This document shows positions 1 through 8,903 of a stretch of DNA of 12,063 bases, in pieces. Origin of the DNA: an uncultured Eubacteriales bacterium (lineage in GTDB: Bacteria > Bacillota > Clostridia > UBA1381); the NCBI GenBank assembly GCA_905199755.1, contig CAJKHT010000084.1, forward strand, positions 1 to 12,063, read 5' to 3'. The notes beneath the pieces were generated by a model. That model was not told the DNA's origin. It searched no databases and was given only the letters and a program-made list of their open reading frames with translations. Within the stretch, counting starts at the first letter, position 1, and every line of letters starts with the position of its first letter. A program made the translations under genes and the position numbers.

Positions 1-2082
1 AACTGTCTTTGCTATTTCTATCATACCCTCCTCGTTTTCATGTATACCGTCACTGCCGTACATGCTTGAAAATCTCTCGCTGTTTTTAAGCACGGAATAC
101 ATATCAATCAACGTCAGATTGTTCTCACGTGCCACTTCTCCGACCATAGGTATTATGACCTGTGTAAGAGTTTTTTCCTCTATCATATACTTATCCTTCA
201 ATGCAGGAATAGGAGTCATGATATATATTTCACAATCCGGGTTTGCCGCGCGCAGCCCGTCTATTATGGTCTGATAGCTGTTCTTAAAGGTGTCAAGCTC
301 TATGCCCTTTGCATTATTCGTTCCGAGCATAATAAAATACTTGTCGCACTTTTCACTCTTTGCCAGCTCAAACCATATTTTATGTGAAGTTATATAGTTT
401 CCGGCAGTTGCCGTTCCCCGTCCGAAATTCAGTATTTCATATTTATCGGTATCCGACATGCTTCTTAAGAAATTCGGATAGCACAAAGACTCATATGCAA
501 TATTGTTTACCGTCACGTTATTCGTTGTACTGTCACCGATAAGCCCTATTTTAATCTTCTTATCGCTTATCATGCCTATCTTGCTACCGAGAGGCTTCAT
601 AACGGCAGCTCCGTTTTGCCATATGTAGCCGCAGAGTCTGTAGTTACCGTTTTCAAAATCCTCGGGCAGCGTAAGCGTGGCGCTCCGTCTGCCTTTTGCG
701 GTTTCGGAAATCCCGGTCTTTACAAGCAAACCGTTTTTATCATACAGTGCTGCAATGAAGCATGCCTCCGCGTTATAATCATCCGCCGCCATTACCCATG
801 TATATGTACCGCCGTTCTTATACTGCTCATCATCTTTTGAGTTATCGTTGAGATTTACTGCATAATTTCTGTCTGCTATAACTCCGTCCTTTATAACTGC
901 CGGTGCCGCCGCACCCGAATTCAGTTCTATGCTTTTAAGATTAACAACGTCATAGCTTGCTGCATTTTCGCCTTTATTTAAAACAAAGAACAGATTATGC
1001 GTTTGTCCGTCCGTTATGGGAAGTATACTGTTTTTAATCGGTAAAAACGCATATTCGGTATTTTGTGCGGTCGGGAAAATCACCGTCCTGCCTATAATCT
1101 CACCGTCAATCGAATCAAGATGACATTCAATTACCGGCAGAACTCCGTCCGTTTTAATAACGCTTGCTACCTCAATTGTCATTGAGTTTATATGCTTCAT
1201 GTCCACGTCTTTCAGCATGACAACCGTCTGTTCATTGCCTGTCATTCCTGCTGCGGTTGTTTTTATATGCATATCCGTAACATTTTTGAAAGCGCCGATA
1301 TTATATGTCCCTCCCGTTCCGCAGCATATGAAATCGGCATCGTAGGCAAGCATATATTTTTGCTTTTTGATATTTTCTTTCGGGAACAAGGCATTATATA
1401 TAGTTTTTGCCGTAAATCTCAGTCCCGAGTCTGTCAGGTTATCTCTCATATCCGACACCACAAAATATTCCATCGGCACTCCGAAATTTATCATTTCACC
1501 GTATAAATCTATTATTTCCGCATCATTTGCCGACGCAATTCTTACAAGCTCTTCAATGACTCCGCTGTAATTGGGACGTGCGTCCGCTTTCTGCATCGGT
1601 GTCGGTGTCATGATATATATTTTCACGTCGGGATTTGCCGATTTCAATGCATCAATCAATGTCTGATAATTATCCGCAAAGCTGTCATCAATGACATTCT
1701 TTGCAGCTTCCGCACCGCCGAACATTATCATTGCGGTATCGGGAGCATATACTGTCAGCGCATTTATATCTGCCGCACCGATATTATCCGCACGGAAATT
1801 CTTAAACTGATATTTTTCGCTGTCAAGCATCTGCGTAAAATACGGTGTAAATCCGTTTCTGTCGGCAAGTGTTCCTACCGCCGCAATCCTGCTTCTTTTG
1901 CAAAATTGAGTATATTCGTCCTCCGTCATAAACTTAAGCCACATAAAATCCGGCATACGCTTTGCGCCCTCCGTGATTTTCAGTGCTATTTTATGTGTCC
2001 CGTTCAACACTTCGTTAAGCTTTACCGTTACGCTTTCAAATGCCCAGCAGTCGGTCGATATATCGGCAGCAGATAGCCGTCT
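1..2082 (-). CDS. Secreted tandem SGNH/GDSL esterase-like protein, partial (runs off left edge; 5' part frame-broken)
   Basis: One minus-strand frame is open from 2082 to the window edge (694 codons, no stop). In order it encodes: the last ~40 residues of a CBM6-like domain (about 2065-1925); an SGNH-fold domain without catalytic residues (about 1895-1375); a full CBM6-like beta-sandwich (about 1340-905); an Ig-like segment (about 870-555); and a canonical SGNH hydrolase domain (about 550-1). The last has GDS (529-537), the block II glycine in FGRGTATAG (near 420), GTNN (313-324) and DGIH (40-51), so serine, glycine, asparagine and Asp-His are all present. This resembles GDSL carbohydrate acetylesterases, so the inferred role is deacetylation of an extracellular glycan. 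No good start exists: the first ATG is at 1956, inside the CBM6 tail and with no clear ribosome site. It is probably the continuation of the GLUG gene just upstream, in another frame. The substrate is unknown. Confidence 0.8.
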
Positions 2083-2992
2083 TTAATACATGCCCACTCC
2101 GACCATTCGGAATTGCCGTATTCCTTTATATTGAAATTAAGTGTATCGGCAAATTCGGCAGACTTCATTTTCTCCTCTGCAAGTCCCTCCGGCTCATAAA
2201 CAAAATAGGCAAGCGCCGCCGTATTTTTCGGTGCGCAAATATTGACACCGTCAATAATTCTTCCGTAAGCACGGATTGTTCCCGTTTTTCCGGTCATGCT
2301 GTTTCCGGCTATTACGCCGTTTATGCCCGTTGAATTTTCAAATGCTGCTGCCGCATAACAGTTATTTACAGTTACATTATCCGCATGGCTTCCCAATATC
2401 CCTCCGGGGCCGCGTCCGCTTCCGGCAACATTCCCCTCAAAAGCGCAATTTGCTATTGCGCATGAGCCTTCCGCTTTTCCGACCAGACCTCCGACAGTAA
2501 ATGTTCCCTGCGTACTTCCCGAGGCATAGCAATTTACAAGCTCCGATTCTTTAGCGTATCCTGCTATTAATCCGATATTGGGACTGTTTGTGCTTATAAA
2601 CAAAAGAGTTCCCTCAACCGCTACATTTTTCACCGAAGCCTTGTTTATCACACCGAACAGCCCCTGATTTCCGACACGCTTGTCCGATGCAATCTCTATT
2701 GACGTTATTTTATGTCCGTTACCGTCAAATGTTCCCGTAAATGGCGCACTTGCGTCGCCTATAGGCGTCCAGTTTCCGTATTCGGCAGCTGCTTTATCCG
2801 CGGTTTCCGGCAGAATTATGTCCGAGGTCAGTTTGTAGCTTCCGCTGAGCGGATAATCGTCATTGCTGCCTATTTTTGCCAATTCTTCATATGTACCTAT
2901 CTCCGTCACTGTTTCGGCACATATTCTTCCCGGCAGAAAAGCGGCAGCCGCCGTAATACTCAGCAGCCACGATATGATTTGATTTTTTTCAT
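2028..2992 (-). CDS. Secreted GLUG-repeat protein, reading frame broken after the start codon
   Basis: The frame ending at 2028 encodes GLUG-type beta-helical repeats. It begins with a 'YPLSGSYKLTSDI' strand block and an 'FTGTFDGNGHKI' motif, followed by repeats of the form GLFG, GLIAGY, GGLVGK, GGILGS and GVIAGN, each with a VNCYA-like strand, and ends in 'KDGYLLPIY'. Such domains occur in surface proteins of Clostridia. The first standard start in this frame is GTG at 2909, but the frame is open upstream and encodes a hydrophobic stretch (WLLSITAAAAFLP) ending in an ICA cleavage site. The only well-placed start, ATG at 2992-2990 behind AAGGGAAGG, is out of frame by one base because of a 7-A run; read as written, it gives a 10-residue peptide. 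With one more A the product would start MKKNQIISWLLS, a good signal peptide. The gene may be a pseudogene, phase-variable or affected by a sequencing error. Its C-terminus runs into a different frame encoding CBM6 and SGNH domains. Confidence 0.75.
2983..2992 (-). other. Start codon plus 7-A homopolymer, candidate frameshift site
   Basis: On the minus strand ATG (2992-2990) is followed by seven A residues (2989-2983). The signal-peptide frame of the GLUG gene is reached only if the tract holds eight A, or otherwise shifts by the equivalent of +1 base. No ATG, GTG or TTG in the signal-peptide frame lies between its upstream stop (TAA at 3023-3021) and the signal peptide. Length variation in such a tract would switch secretion of the protein on or off; a miscounted homopolymer in the sequence would look the same. 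Confidence 0.6.
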
Positions 2993-2999
2993 TTAATTG

Positions 3000-3008
3000 C
3001 CTTCCCTT
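3000..3008 (-). promoter_or_regulatory. Ribosome binding site for the GLUG gene
   Basis: AAGGGAAGG lies 7 bases upstream of the ATG at 2992, a normal distance for a Gram-positive Shine-Dalgarno site. It supports 2992 as the original start even though that ATG is now out of frame. The surrounding gap (2993-3100) is very AT-rich. I could not place a convincing promoter or terminator there. Confidence 0.55.
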
Positions 3009-3100
3009 CTCATATTTTTTTTAATTCTGTCGGGAATATTGTATGTGTTTTTTATATGTTTTTCTATCAAAATGTGTATTTTTTATATCACTTTATTATA

Positions 3101-5665
3101 TTATCTGTACTTTTGCACGTTTTTTAACGGTATATTATAATCGTCCCAGACCATAACGCGTATTTCCTGTCCGCTTGTCAACGGCTCAAAATGCTCCGAT
3201 ATATCGATGGGAGTATTTTTCAAAAGTTCATCATTTCCTTTTCTTACTTTTTTAATTTTTTTCAGCCGTCCGCTATCATATAAAGCAAAATAAGCGTTTG
3301 CCGACAAGCTTGCGCCGTGCAGCTTTTCTATGGTTATTTTTGCATTGATTCCGCCGTCCGACGCATTTTTTTCAAACTCTGCGTCCGACACTGCCAATCC
3401 CTCTGTCGGCTGCCAGTAAACCGTGAGTATCTTTGAGCACAAATCATCCTCCAGCATAAGCATGTACTTTTTCGGTGTAAGCTTTACTGCGGAAAGCGGC
3501 ATCACTATATCCATCAATCCCGTTTCTCCGAAACAGCCGTCATAGGGAATATCCTGTACCCATTCGCCCGTTTGTGCCTCGTAAATATGAATTGCCCCGA
3601 CTTCGGTAAATGCCGATTCGCCGACAAAAATATAATCACCGCAAACCGCCAGTCCCGAAGTCAGATTCAGATATTTATTCTGATACAGTTTTTTACTGTA
3701 TTTAAGCTTTATAATATATGACGGCTCACGGTTTCCCGTACTCCAGTTTTCAACACGTGCCAGTGTATCTCCCGGTGATTTTGACTGAATTGTCATCGGT
3801 ATATTGCCGACGCCGTTATTATAGTTATAATCGTCAAACGCGCCTGTCAGATACATTACATCATTTTCAGCATCGTATCTGCTCATACGTAAATCGCTGT
3901 ACTTTTTTTCGTTAAAGCCGTCTGTATTTTTTCCGTTAAACAGCTCCGGCACATCAAATTTCAATTCTTCATTATATTCCCACTGCGGAACACCGTTTGC
4001 ATTTAACCCCTTATACGGAAGCTGCATGATTTTCCTGTCCGCATTGCGTGCATTGTAAATATTTCCGCCGCTGTCAATATCCCAGCCTATCCATACGTGA
4101 ATGTATTTTGTCTCGGAGGAATACAGCACCTCCTCCGTATCGAGTTTTCCGTCCCCTGTGGTATCGTACATAAGCTTTACGCTGCGTGCTTTTGTATCAT
4201 CGTATATTGCCATACACGGAATTGCCGTTTCACCGTCTGTTTCCGGGCTGAAACGGTATGCAAAAAGCGAATATCCGTACATATCCGTTGCGAACATCAT
4301 TTTCGTACCGTTTACATTTCTTACGGCAATCGGGTGTATGGAATTATCGGTTATTCTGAAATCTTCGGGATATTTATGCGGATTTACGGTATATCCCGTA
4401 TAACTCCACTCCTCGCCTGCCGGCTTTGAATAATCCATTGTAAAATGCTCGGATTTTGTATATATATCGGTCGGGTTGTCCGGTCCCGCCACCGCACTGT
4501 CCAGAAATTCAAGTCCGTACATTCTCCACCGCAGTTCATGCGAGGCGGTATAGCTTTCTATAAATGCCGTACCGAATGCTTCACTTTCGGCAGGGTTATA
4601 AACACCCGAATTGCACACATATATATTATTTTCGGCATCTGTGCCGATTCCCGAAATCTGATAAAATCTCTCATTTCCCACCATGCCGTTATTCTTTCCG
4701 TTTCCCGAGAAAATACCGCCTTTTTCACCGATATAGCCGCTTAACCGAGGACTGTTCGTATTAAGCTTATCATATATCAGAATACGCTCGTCCTTTCCCC
4801 TGTCCGGTACAAGGAGTCTGCCGTCACGCGTTGCCGCTAATGACCACAATTTCACGTTTCCCGGCGGCGAAATTGCACGCAGTGCATCTCCGTCCTGAGA
4901 AAAACAGGTTATCTGTCCCTCATTCAGTGACACCACCCAAAGATTTCCATAGCTGTCAAGCGCAAGCTGACCCGGATCGGGGCAATACCATTCACGCTCG
5001 TATTCCATCGTAACAGCATTATACACCTTTATTTTTTCATAAAACCTGTCACTTACAAACAATTTCGAGTCAGTTGCCGCCAAACCGGAGATTACACATT
5101 CATCATTTCCCGAAACCGTCCCGTCTTTTTCCCCGTTTCCGCTGTACAGCGGCAGATTGTCTATAGGCAAAAAACAGCGACTGCTTGATCCGCCGTTTGC
5201 ATTTTTCATATTATCAAAGCTGTCACCCTTTGTAATATCCTCTGCCAGCCGCCTTGTAACTCCGAACCATACATATCCGCTTTCCGGCCAGTTCCCGTCA
5301 TTTTTGCCCTTGTTCACGGCGCTCTGACCGAAATACACATACTTTGAATTTGCCGTTACGGCATATCCGCCCTCATAGCCCCAGCCGTGGCTGCCGCCGC
5401 CGACATTAGTGAGCTTTCCGTCGGTTATTTCGGAAAAATTGCTTCCGCCCTCGCTCCAGAAAGCATTTGTGTACATTTTTCCCGTTTCCGTAACATACAC
5501 GGAGGAAACATCATGCAGCATAAATTCACGCATACCGTCATCATTCTCTTTGCCCGAATAGCTGTTTCCTATCCATGAAAAGCTTACATTTTCCGCTTTG
5601 ACATTTATTCCGAAGCCTGCCGCAATACACATTGCCGTAAATACCGATAATATTTTTTTCCGCAT
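3101..5665 (-). CDS. Large secreted beta-propeller-like protein of unknown function
   Basis: This is an 854-residue protein with a clear signal peptide (MRKKILSVFTAMCIAAGFG..., likely cut after VKA, residue 24). Most of it consists of repeated blade-like units of the NHL/PQQ type, such as 'LALDSYGNLWVVS', 'GTDAENNIYVCNSG' and 'WDIDSGGNIYNARN', which suggests an extracellular beta-propeller. Near residue 500 it has an EF-hand-like loop (DTTGDGKLDTEE) that may bind calcium. The last ~80 residues form an Ig-like module ending in a VMVWDD strand, like a segment of the SGNH protein downstream. The start is fixed by AAGAGG (5677-5672), which lies inside the last codons of the response regulator gene; its stop is only 3 bases before this ATG, so the two are probably translationally coupled. 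The role could be glycan binding or a propeller-type lyase; I see no catalytic motif that decides. Fold confidence is moderate and function confidence is low. Confidence 0.85.
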   Translation of the reverse strand: MRKKILSVFTAMCIAAGFGINVKAENVSFSWIGNSYSGKENDDGMREFMLHDVSSVYVTETGKMYTNAFWSEGGSNFSEITDGKLTNVGGGSHGWGYEGGYAVTANSKYVYFGQSAVNKGKNDGNWPESGYVWFGVTRRLAEDITKGDSFDNMKNANGGSSSRCFLPIDNLPLYSGNGEKDGTVSGNDECVISGLAATDSKLFVSDRFYEKIKVYNAVTMEYEREWYCPDPGQLALDSYGNLWVVSLNEGQITCFSQDGDALRAISPPGNVKLWSLAATRDGRLLVPDRGKDERILIYDKLNTNSPRLSGYIGEKGGIFSGNGKNNGMVGNERFYQISGIGTDAENNIYVCNSGVYNPAESEAFGTAFIESYTASHELRWRMYGLEFLDSAVAGPDNPTDIYTKSEHFTMDYSKPAGEEWSYTGYTVNPHKYPEDFRITDNSIHPIAVRNVNGTKMMFATDMYGYSLFAYRFSPETDGETAIPCMAIYDDTKARSVKLMYDTTGDGKLDTEEVLYSSETKYIHVWIGWDIDSGGNIYNARNADRKIMQLPYKGLNANGVPQWEYNEELKFDVPELFNGKNTDGFNEKKYSDLRMSRYDAENDVMYLTGAFDDYNYNNGVGNIPMTIQSKSPGDTLARVENWSTGNREPSYIIKLKYSKKLYQNKYLNLTSGLAVCGDYIFVGESAFTEVGAIHIYEAQTGEWVQDIPYDGCFGETGLMDIVMPLSAVKLTPKKYMLMLEDDLCSKILTVYWQPTEGLAVSDAEFEKNASDGGINAKITIEKLHGASLSANAYFALYDSGRLKKIKKVRKGNDELLKNTPIDISEHFEPLTSGQEIRVMVWDDYNIPLKNVQKYR

Positions 5666-5668
5666 AAA

Positions 5669-7240
5669 TTACCTCTTATTAAGTTCCCTGTAATCCTTAG
5701 GAGTCAGACCTGTTATATTTTTGAATACGTTTGCAAAATGCGAGAAATGATTATATCCGACCTCCATCGCAATATCGCTTATTTTCTTATCCGTACCCAC
5801 AAGCATTTTTTTTGCCGCCTCCACTCTCACCTGAGCAAGATATTCAAAAATGCTCAGTCCGATACTCTTTTTGAAAAGTCTTGACAAATATGACGCATTA
5901 AAAAACAGCTCATTTGATATTGTATCCCGTGATATGGGATTCATATAATTTTCCTCTATATAGTGCTTAACCATGGCAATTTTACCGTCATGCGTATCAG
6001 ACTCACATTTTTCCATGAGCTCTTCAATTACGTCCGTACACCACTTTCCGAGTTTTTTTGATGAATACTCCGTCCCCTTTTCGGGCGGCATATCCGACAA
6101 TTCGGAAATATTCATACCGCGCTTATTGCAGAAATCATAAATATAGAACATCATTCCATGATAGATAAGCTCGTTTGTTTCCTGTGTCATATGGGGGTTA
6201 TTTTCAAAAAATGTGTTGATTTCCTTTATAAGCTGTTCCTTTCTCGTATATTCAAGCGCATTATCCGTATTCATAAAGAACGGCAGCTGTACAATCTCTT
6301 CCTTTGCCTCAATATCCTCATCTTTTCTGATGATGCTTCCCTTGTGTCTGAAATTGCTCCAGTATTTTTGCTGAATATATCTGTACTCGTCAATTACACT
6401 TTCAATCTCTGTAACCGCGCCGAGATAACAGCTTATTTTTACATGCAGCAGTTCATCGCAGTAGTTTACAAGCTTTTCACACGCTTTCTCTGCCTCCGCT
6501 TCCGACGCCTCGCCCTTGCAGTACACAATTCCGATATTATTTCCGTTATCGTCCTCAAGCATTTCTCCGCCGAAAATATCCGTGATTGTTTCCTGCGCCA
6601 TATTTCTTATTCCGTAATTGAGCATATCTTCGTCAAAGAGACCGTCGTCCCACTCATCAAGCGAAATAAGTATTACTATAAAGCGAATTCCCTCCTCCAG
6701 CGGCTTGCCGACATTTCTGAAAAACTGCGCAAGCTTATTTTTATTGAGACAAAACCGTCCCGACAAAGCATCGCGCCAAAATCTCTCGACAACATACGGG
6801 ATATTGCTGTTCCACAAATCACAGCTTTCGCGGTATTTTTCCATATAGTCCTGCTTTTGTCTTTCCGATTCGATAAATTCCGCCGCTGCCGCAACCGCCT
6901 TTTTTAGCGCATCAAACTGAATCGGCTTCAGCAGATATTCCACCGCTCCCAAAGCAAGTGCTTTTTTTATATACCAGAAATTTTCATGCGCCGTTGTCAT
7001 AATAACCTTGGTATCAAGCTTATTGTCCTTAATGAACTCCATAATATCAAAGCCTGTTTTGCCGGGCATTACAATATCGGAAAGACATATGTCAATACTT
7101 TCGTTCATAAGTATTTCGATTGCCTCGTCCGTATAGCAGGTACAAAAAACCTTGTCGATATTAAGCTCATTCCAGTTGATTGTCCTTTTCAGTGCTTCCA
7201 CCGCATACGGCTCATCATCAATAATAAGAATACTATACAT
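5669..7240 (-). CDS. YesN-type response regulator with AraC-family DNA-binding domain
   Basis: This cytoplasmic transcription regulator of 523 residues has a receiver domain at residues 1-120 with acidic pocket D8/D9, phosphoacceptor D55 (in CLSDIVMPG), T82/T83 and K105 (in LLKP). A long middle region of about 300 residues follows, typical of YesN-like regulators. The C-terminal ~103 residues (421-523) are an AraC domain with two helix-turn-helix units; the second includes 'ISDIAMEVGYNHFSHFANVFK', close to the family signature. The ATG at 7240 follows GGAGGTGGG (7254-7246). The gene overlaps the end of the histidine kinase gene by 8 bases, so the two are cognate partners. On phosphorylation it probably activates nearby carbohydrate genes; binding sites could not be identified. 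I avoid a gene symbol because this is a large paralogous family. Confidence 0.95.
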   Translation of the reverse strand: MYSILIIDDEPYAVEALKRTINWNELNIDKVFCTCYTDEAIEILMNESIDICLSDIVMPGKTGFDIMEFIKDNKLDTKVIMTTAHENFWYIKKALALGAVEYLLKPIQFDALKKAVAAAAEFIESERQKQDYMEKYRESCDLWNSNIPYVVERFWRDALSGRFCLNKNKLAQFFRNVGKPLEEGIRFIVILISLDEWDDGLFDEDMLNYGIRNMAQETITDIFGGEMLEDDNGNNIGIVYCKGEASEAEAEKACEKLVNYCDELLHVKISCYLGAVTEIESVIDEYRYIQQKYWSNFRHKGSIIRKDEDIEAKEEIVQLPFFMNTDNALEYTRKEQLIKEINTFFENNPHMTQETNELIYHGMMFYIYDFCNKRGMNISELSDMPPEKGTEYSSKKLGKWCTDVIEELMEKCESDTHDGKIAMVKHYIEENYMNPISRDTISNELFFNASYLSRLFKKSIGLSIFEYLAQVRVEAAKKMLVGTDKKISDIAMEVGYNHFSHFANVFKNITGLTPKDYRELNKR

Positions 7241-8903
7241 TTTTTCCCACCTCCGTTACGGCCGTCAGCGGAATTTTTATAAGCACACTTGCTCCGCCCA
7301 TGCTGTTATTATAAAAATCCATGGTGACGTTATTATTAAAGAACATATTAAGTCTCAGGTAAACATTTTTTATACCGATATGTTCAAGCTCCTTGCTGCT
7401 GCCGAGTTCACTTTTAATATACTCAATCTTATCCTTTGAAAAGCCGCTGCCGTTATCCGATATAAGTATGCAAATATATTCCGCCTCTTTTCTGACCTCA
7501 ACACTCACTCTGAAAATTTTATCCTTTTCATTTTTGAAACCGTGTATAATCGCATTTTCCGTTATCGGCTGTATTGTAAGCGGAGGTATCTGTATATCAA
7601 GCGTTTTCGGATCAACATCAATGCTGTATTCCAGGTTATTCGGAAAACGTATTTTATGAATATTAAGGCATGTTTCTATGTGCTTGATTTCCCTTTCTAT
7701 GGTTGTCGCAATTTCCGTATTATGCACGGCAAACCTGAAATAATCCGAAAGGTAATACACAAGCCTTGATACCGTTTCATAATCCTGAAGTGCGGAAAGG
7801 CTTGATATAAGGTTAAGACTGTTCATGAAGAAATGCGGATTTATCTGCGCCTGAAGCTGTTTAAGCTTTGCATACTTTTCTTTAAGCCGCGTTTCCGCTA
7901 TATCCAGCTTCAAATCGTAAATTTTGTCAAGCATATCATTATACGCGCTTATAAGATAGTTGAATTCTTCGGAATTCTGTTCCTCTATACGCGCGTCCAT
8001 AATTCCGTTCTGTATATTCTTAACCGATTTTACAAGCAAATTTATAGGTCTTTGAATTGCATGATACTGCAGGATGTAATACAGTATCATAAGAATTACC
8101 ACGCTTAAAAAGAAATATATCAGAACCGCGCGGCTGAAATATGGAATTTGATTATAAATTCTGCTTTCATCTATATATTCCTGCATCGAAAAATCAACGG
8201 TTTTAAGCTTTGTTTCCACCGCCGTATCAGGCAAATTCTCAAGCATGCGGGTGCTGTTATGCAATATATTTCCGTCGGAATCCTTAATTATTATGCCGCA
8301 CTCGTTTTCCGCATATGAACCGCGCAGGTCAGCGGCTATGCTGTCCACGCCGAGAATTACGCCTATATATGTACTGTATCCGACATTTATCGCCTTGACA
8401 AGATAATAATTCCCGTCACCGAACTGTTTTGTAAACCATATTCCCAATCCGGTGCAGCAATCCACAATACTGTCCTTATACTCTACATATTGATTGCCGT
8501 TCCCCTTGCTTGCCATAATCAAATCGTCATTCTGCCCCACATACACAAAATATGCGTCCATTACCTCATAATAATTCAAATCGTCAAGAAATTTTTTGCG
8601 TATTTCATTATATGCCAGTATATAATCCAAGCTGTTTTTGCCCTCCGCCTGCATAATTGTCTGCAGCAGATTGCGTTCCTGATATGTAATGTTCACAATA
8701 TACGTTCCGACCTCGGTAAGACGCTTATCCCAATAATCCGATTTATCCTGCATGCTCTGACTGTTAAAACCTATAACACTCTTTTTCAGCGTTGCCATGG
8801 AATGTTTGTTTATGATAAGCAAAAAAATCATTGTAAACAAAATAAACATAGCAAACATGAAGTTTGTTTTTGTTCTGAGTGACATCACTTTCTTCTGCTT
8901 CAT
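7233..8903 (-). CDS. YesM-type membrane sensor histidine kinase
   Basis: This 556-residue membrane kinase has a first membrane helix at about residues 12-32, an extracytoplasmic sensor region at 33-257 (Cache-like in size, with cysteines at 149, 150 and 202), a second membrane helix at 258-280, and a HAMP linker from about 281. A coiled helix leads to the His_kinase domain with phosphoacceptor H357 in QAQINPHFFMN. The ATPase domain has N450 (QPITENAIIHGF), the DNGSGF box at 483-488 and the GIKNVYLRL box near 510. All residues needed for activity are present. The start overlaps the lyase stop as ATGA, with GGGAG just upstream. It is the partner of the response regulator encoded next. In this family the sensor typically responds to extracellular sugars, sometimes through a binding protein; the signal here is unknown. 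Confidence 0.95.
   Translation of the reverse strand: MKQKKVMSLRTKTNFMFAMFILFTMIFLLIINKHSMATLKKSVIGFNSQSMQDKSDYWDKRLTEVGTYIVNITYQERNLLQTIMQAEGKNSLDYILAYNEIRKKFLDDLNYYEVMDAYFVYVGQNDDLIMASKGNGNQYVEYKDSIVDCCTGLGIWFTKQFGDGNYYLVKAINVGYSTYIGVILGVDSIAADLRGSYAENECGIIIKDSDGNILHNSTRMLENLPDTAVETKLKTVDFSMQEYIDESRIYNQIPYFSRAVLIYFFLSVVILMILYYILQYHAIQRPINLLVKSVKNIQNGIMDARIEEQNSEEFNYLISAYNDMLDKIYDLKLDIAETRLKEKYAKLKQLQAQINPHFFMNSLNLISSLSALQDYETVSRLVYYLSDYFRFAVHNTEIATTIEREIKHIETCLNIHKIRFPNNLEYSIDVDPKTLDIQIPPLTIQPITENAIIHGFKNEKDKIFRVSVEVRKEAEYICILISDNGSGFSKDKIEYIKSELGSSKELEHIGIKNVYLRLNMFFNNNVTMDFYNNSMGGASVLIKIPLTAVTEVGKNV

Noticed and set aside
2040..2085. Programmed -1 frameshift between GLUG and SGNH frames
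   Set aside because: No slippery heptamer or strong downstream stem was seen in the overlap, and half of the CBM6-like domain is missing, which fits a deletion better.
2993..3100. Promoter before the GLUG gene (TTGATA and TACAAT)
   Set aside because: The spacing between the two hexamers is 21 bases and the region is so AT-rich that such matches are expected by chance.
6158..6907. Plus-strand open frame of 249 codons
   Set aside because: It is antisense to the well-supported response regulator gene, shows no recognisable domain and has no clear ribosome site. The plus-strand frame at 9419-10150 is rejected for the same reasons.
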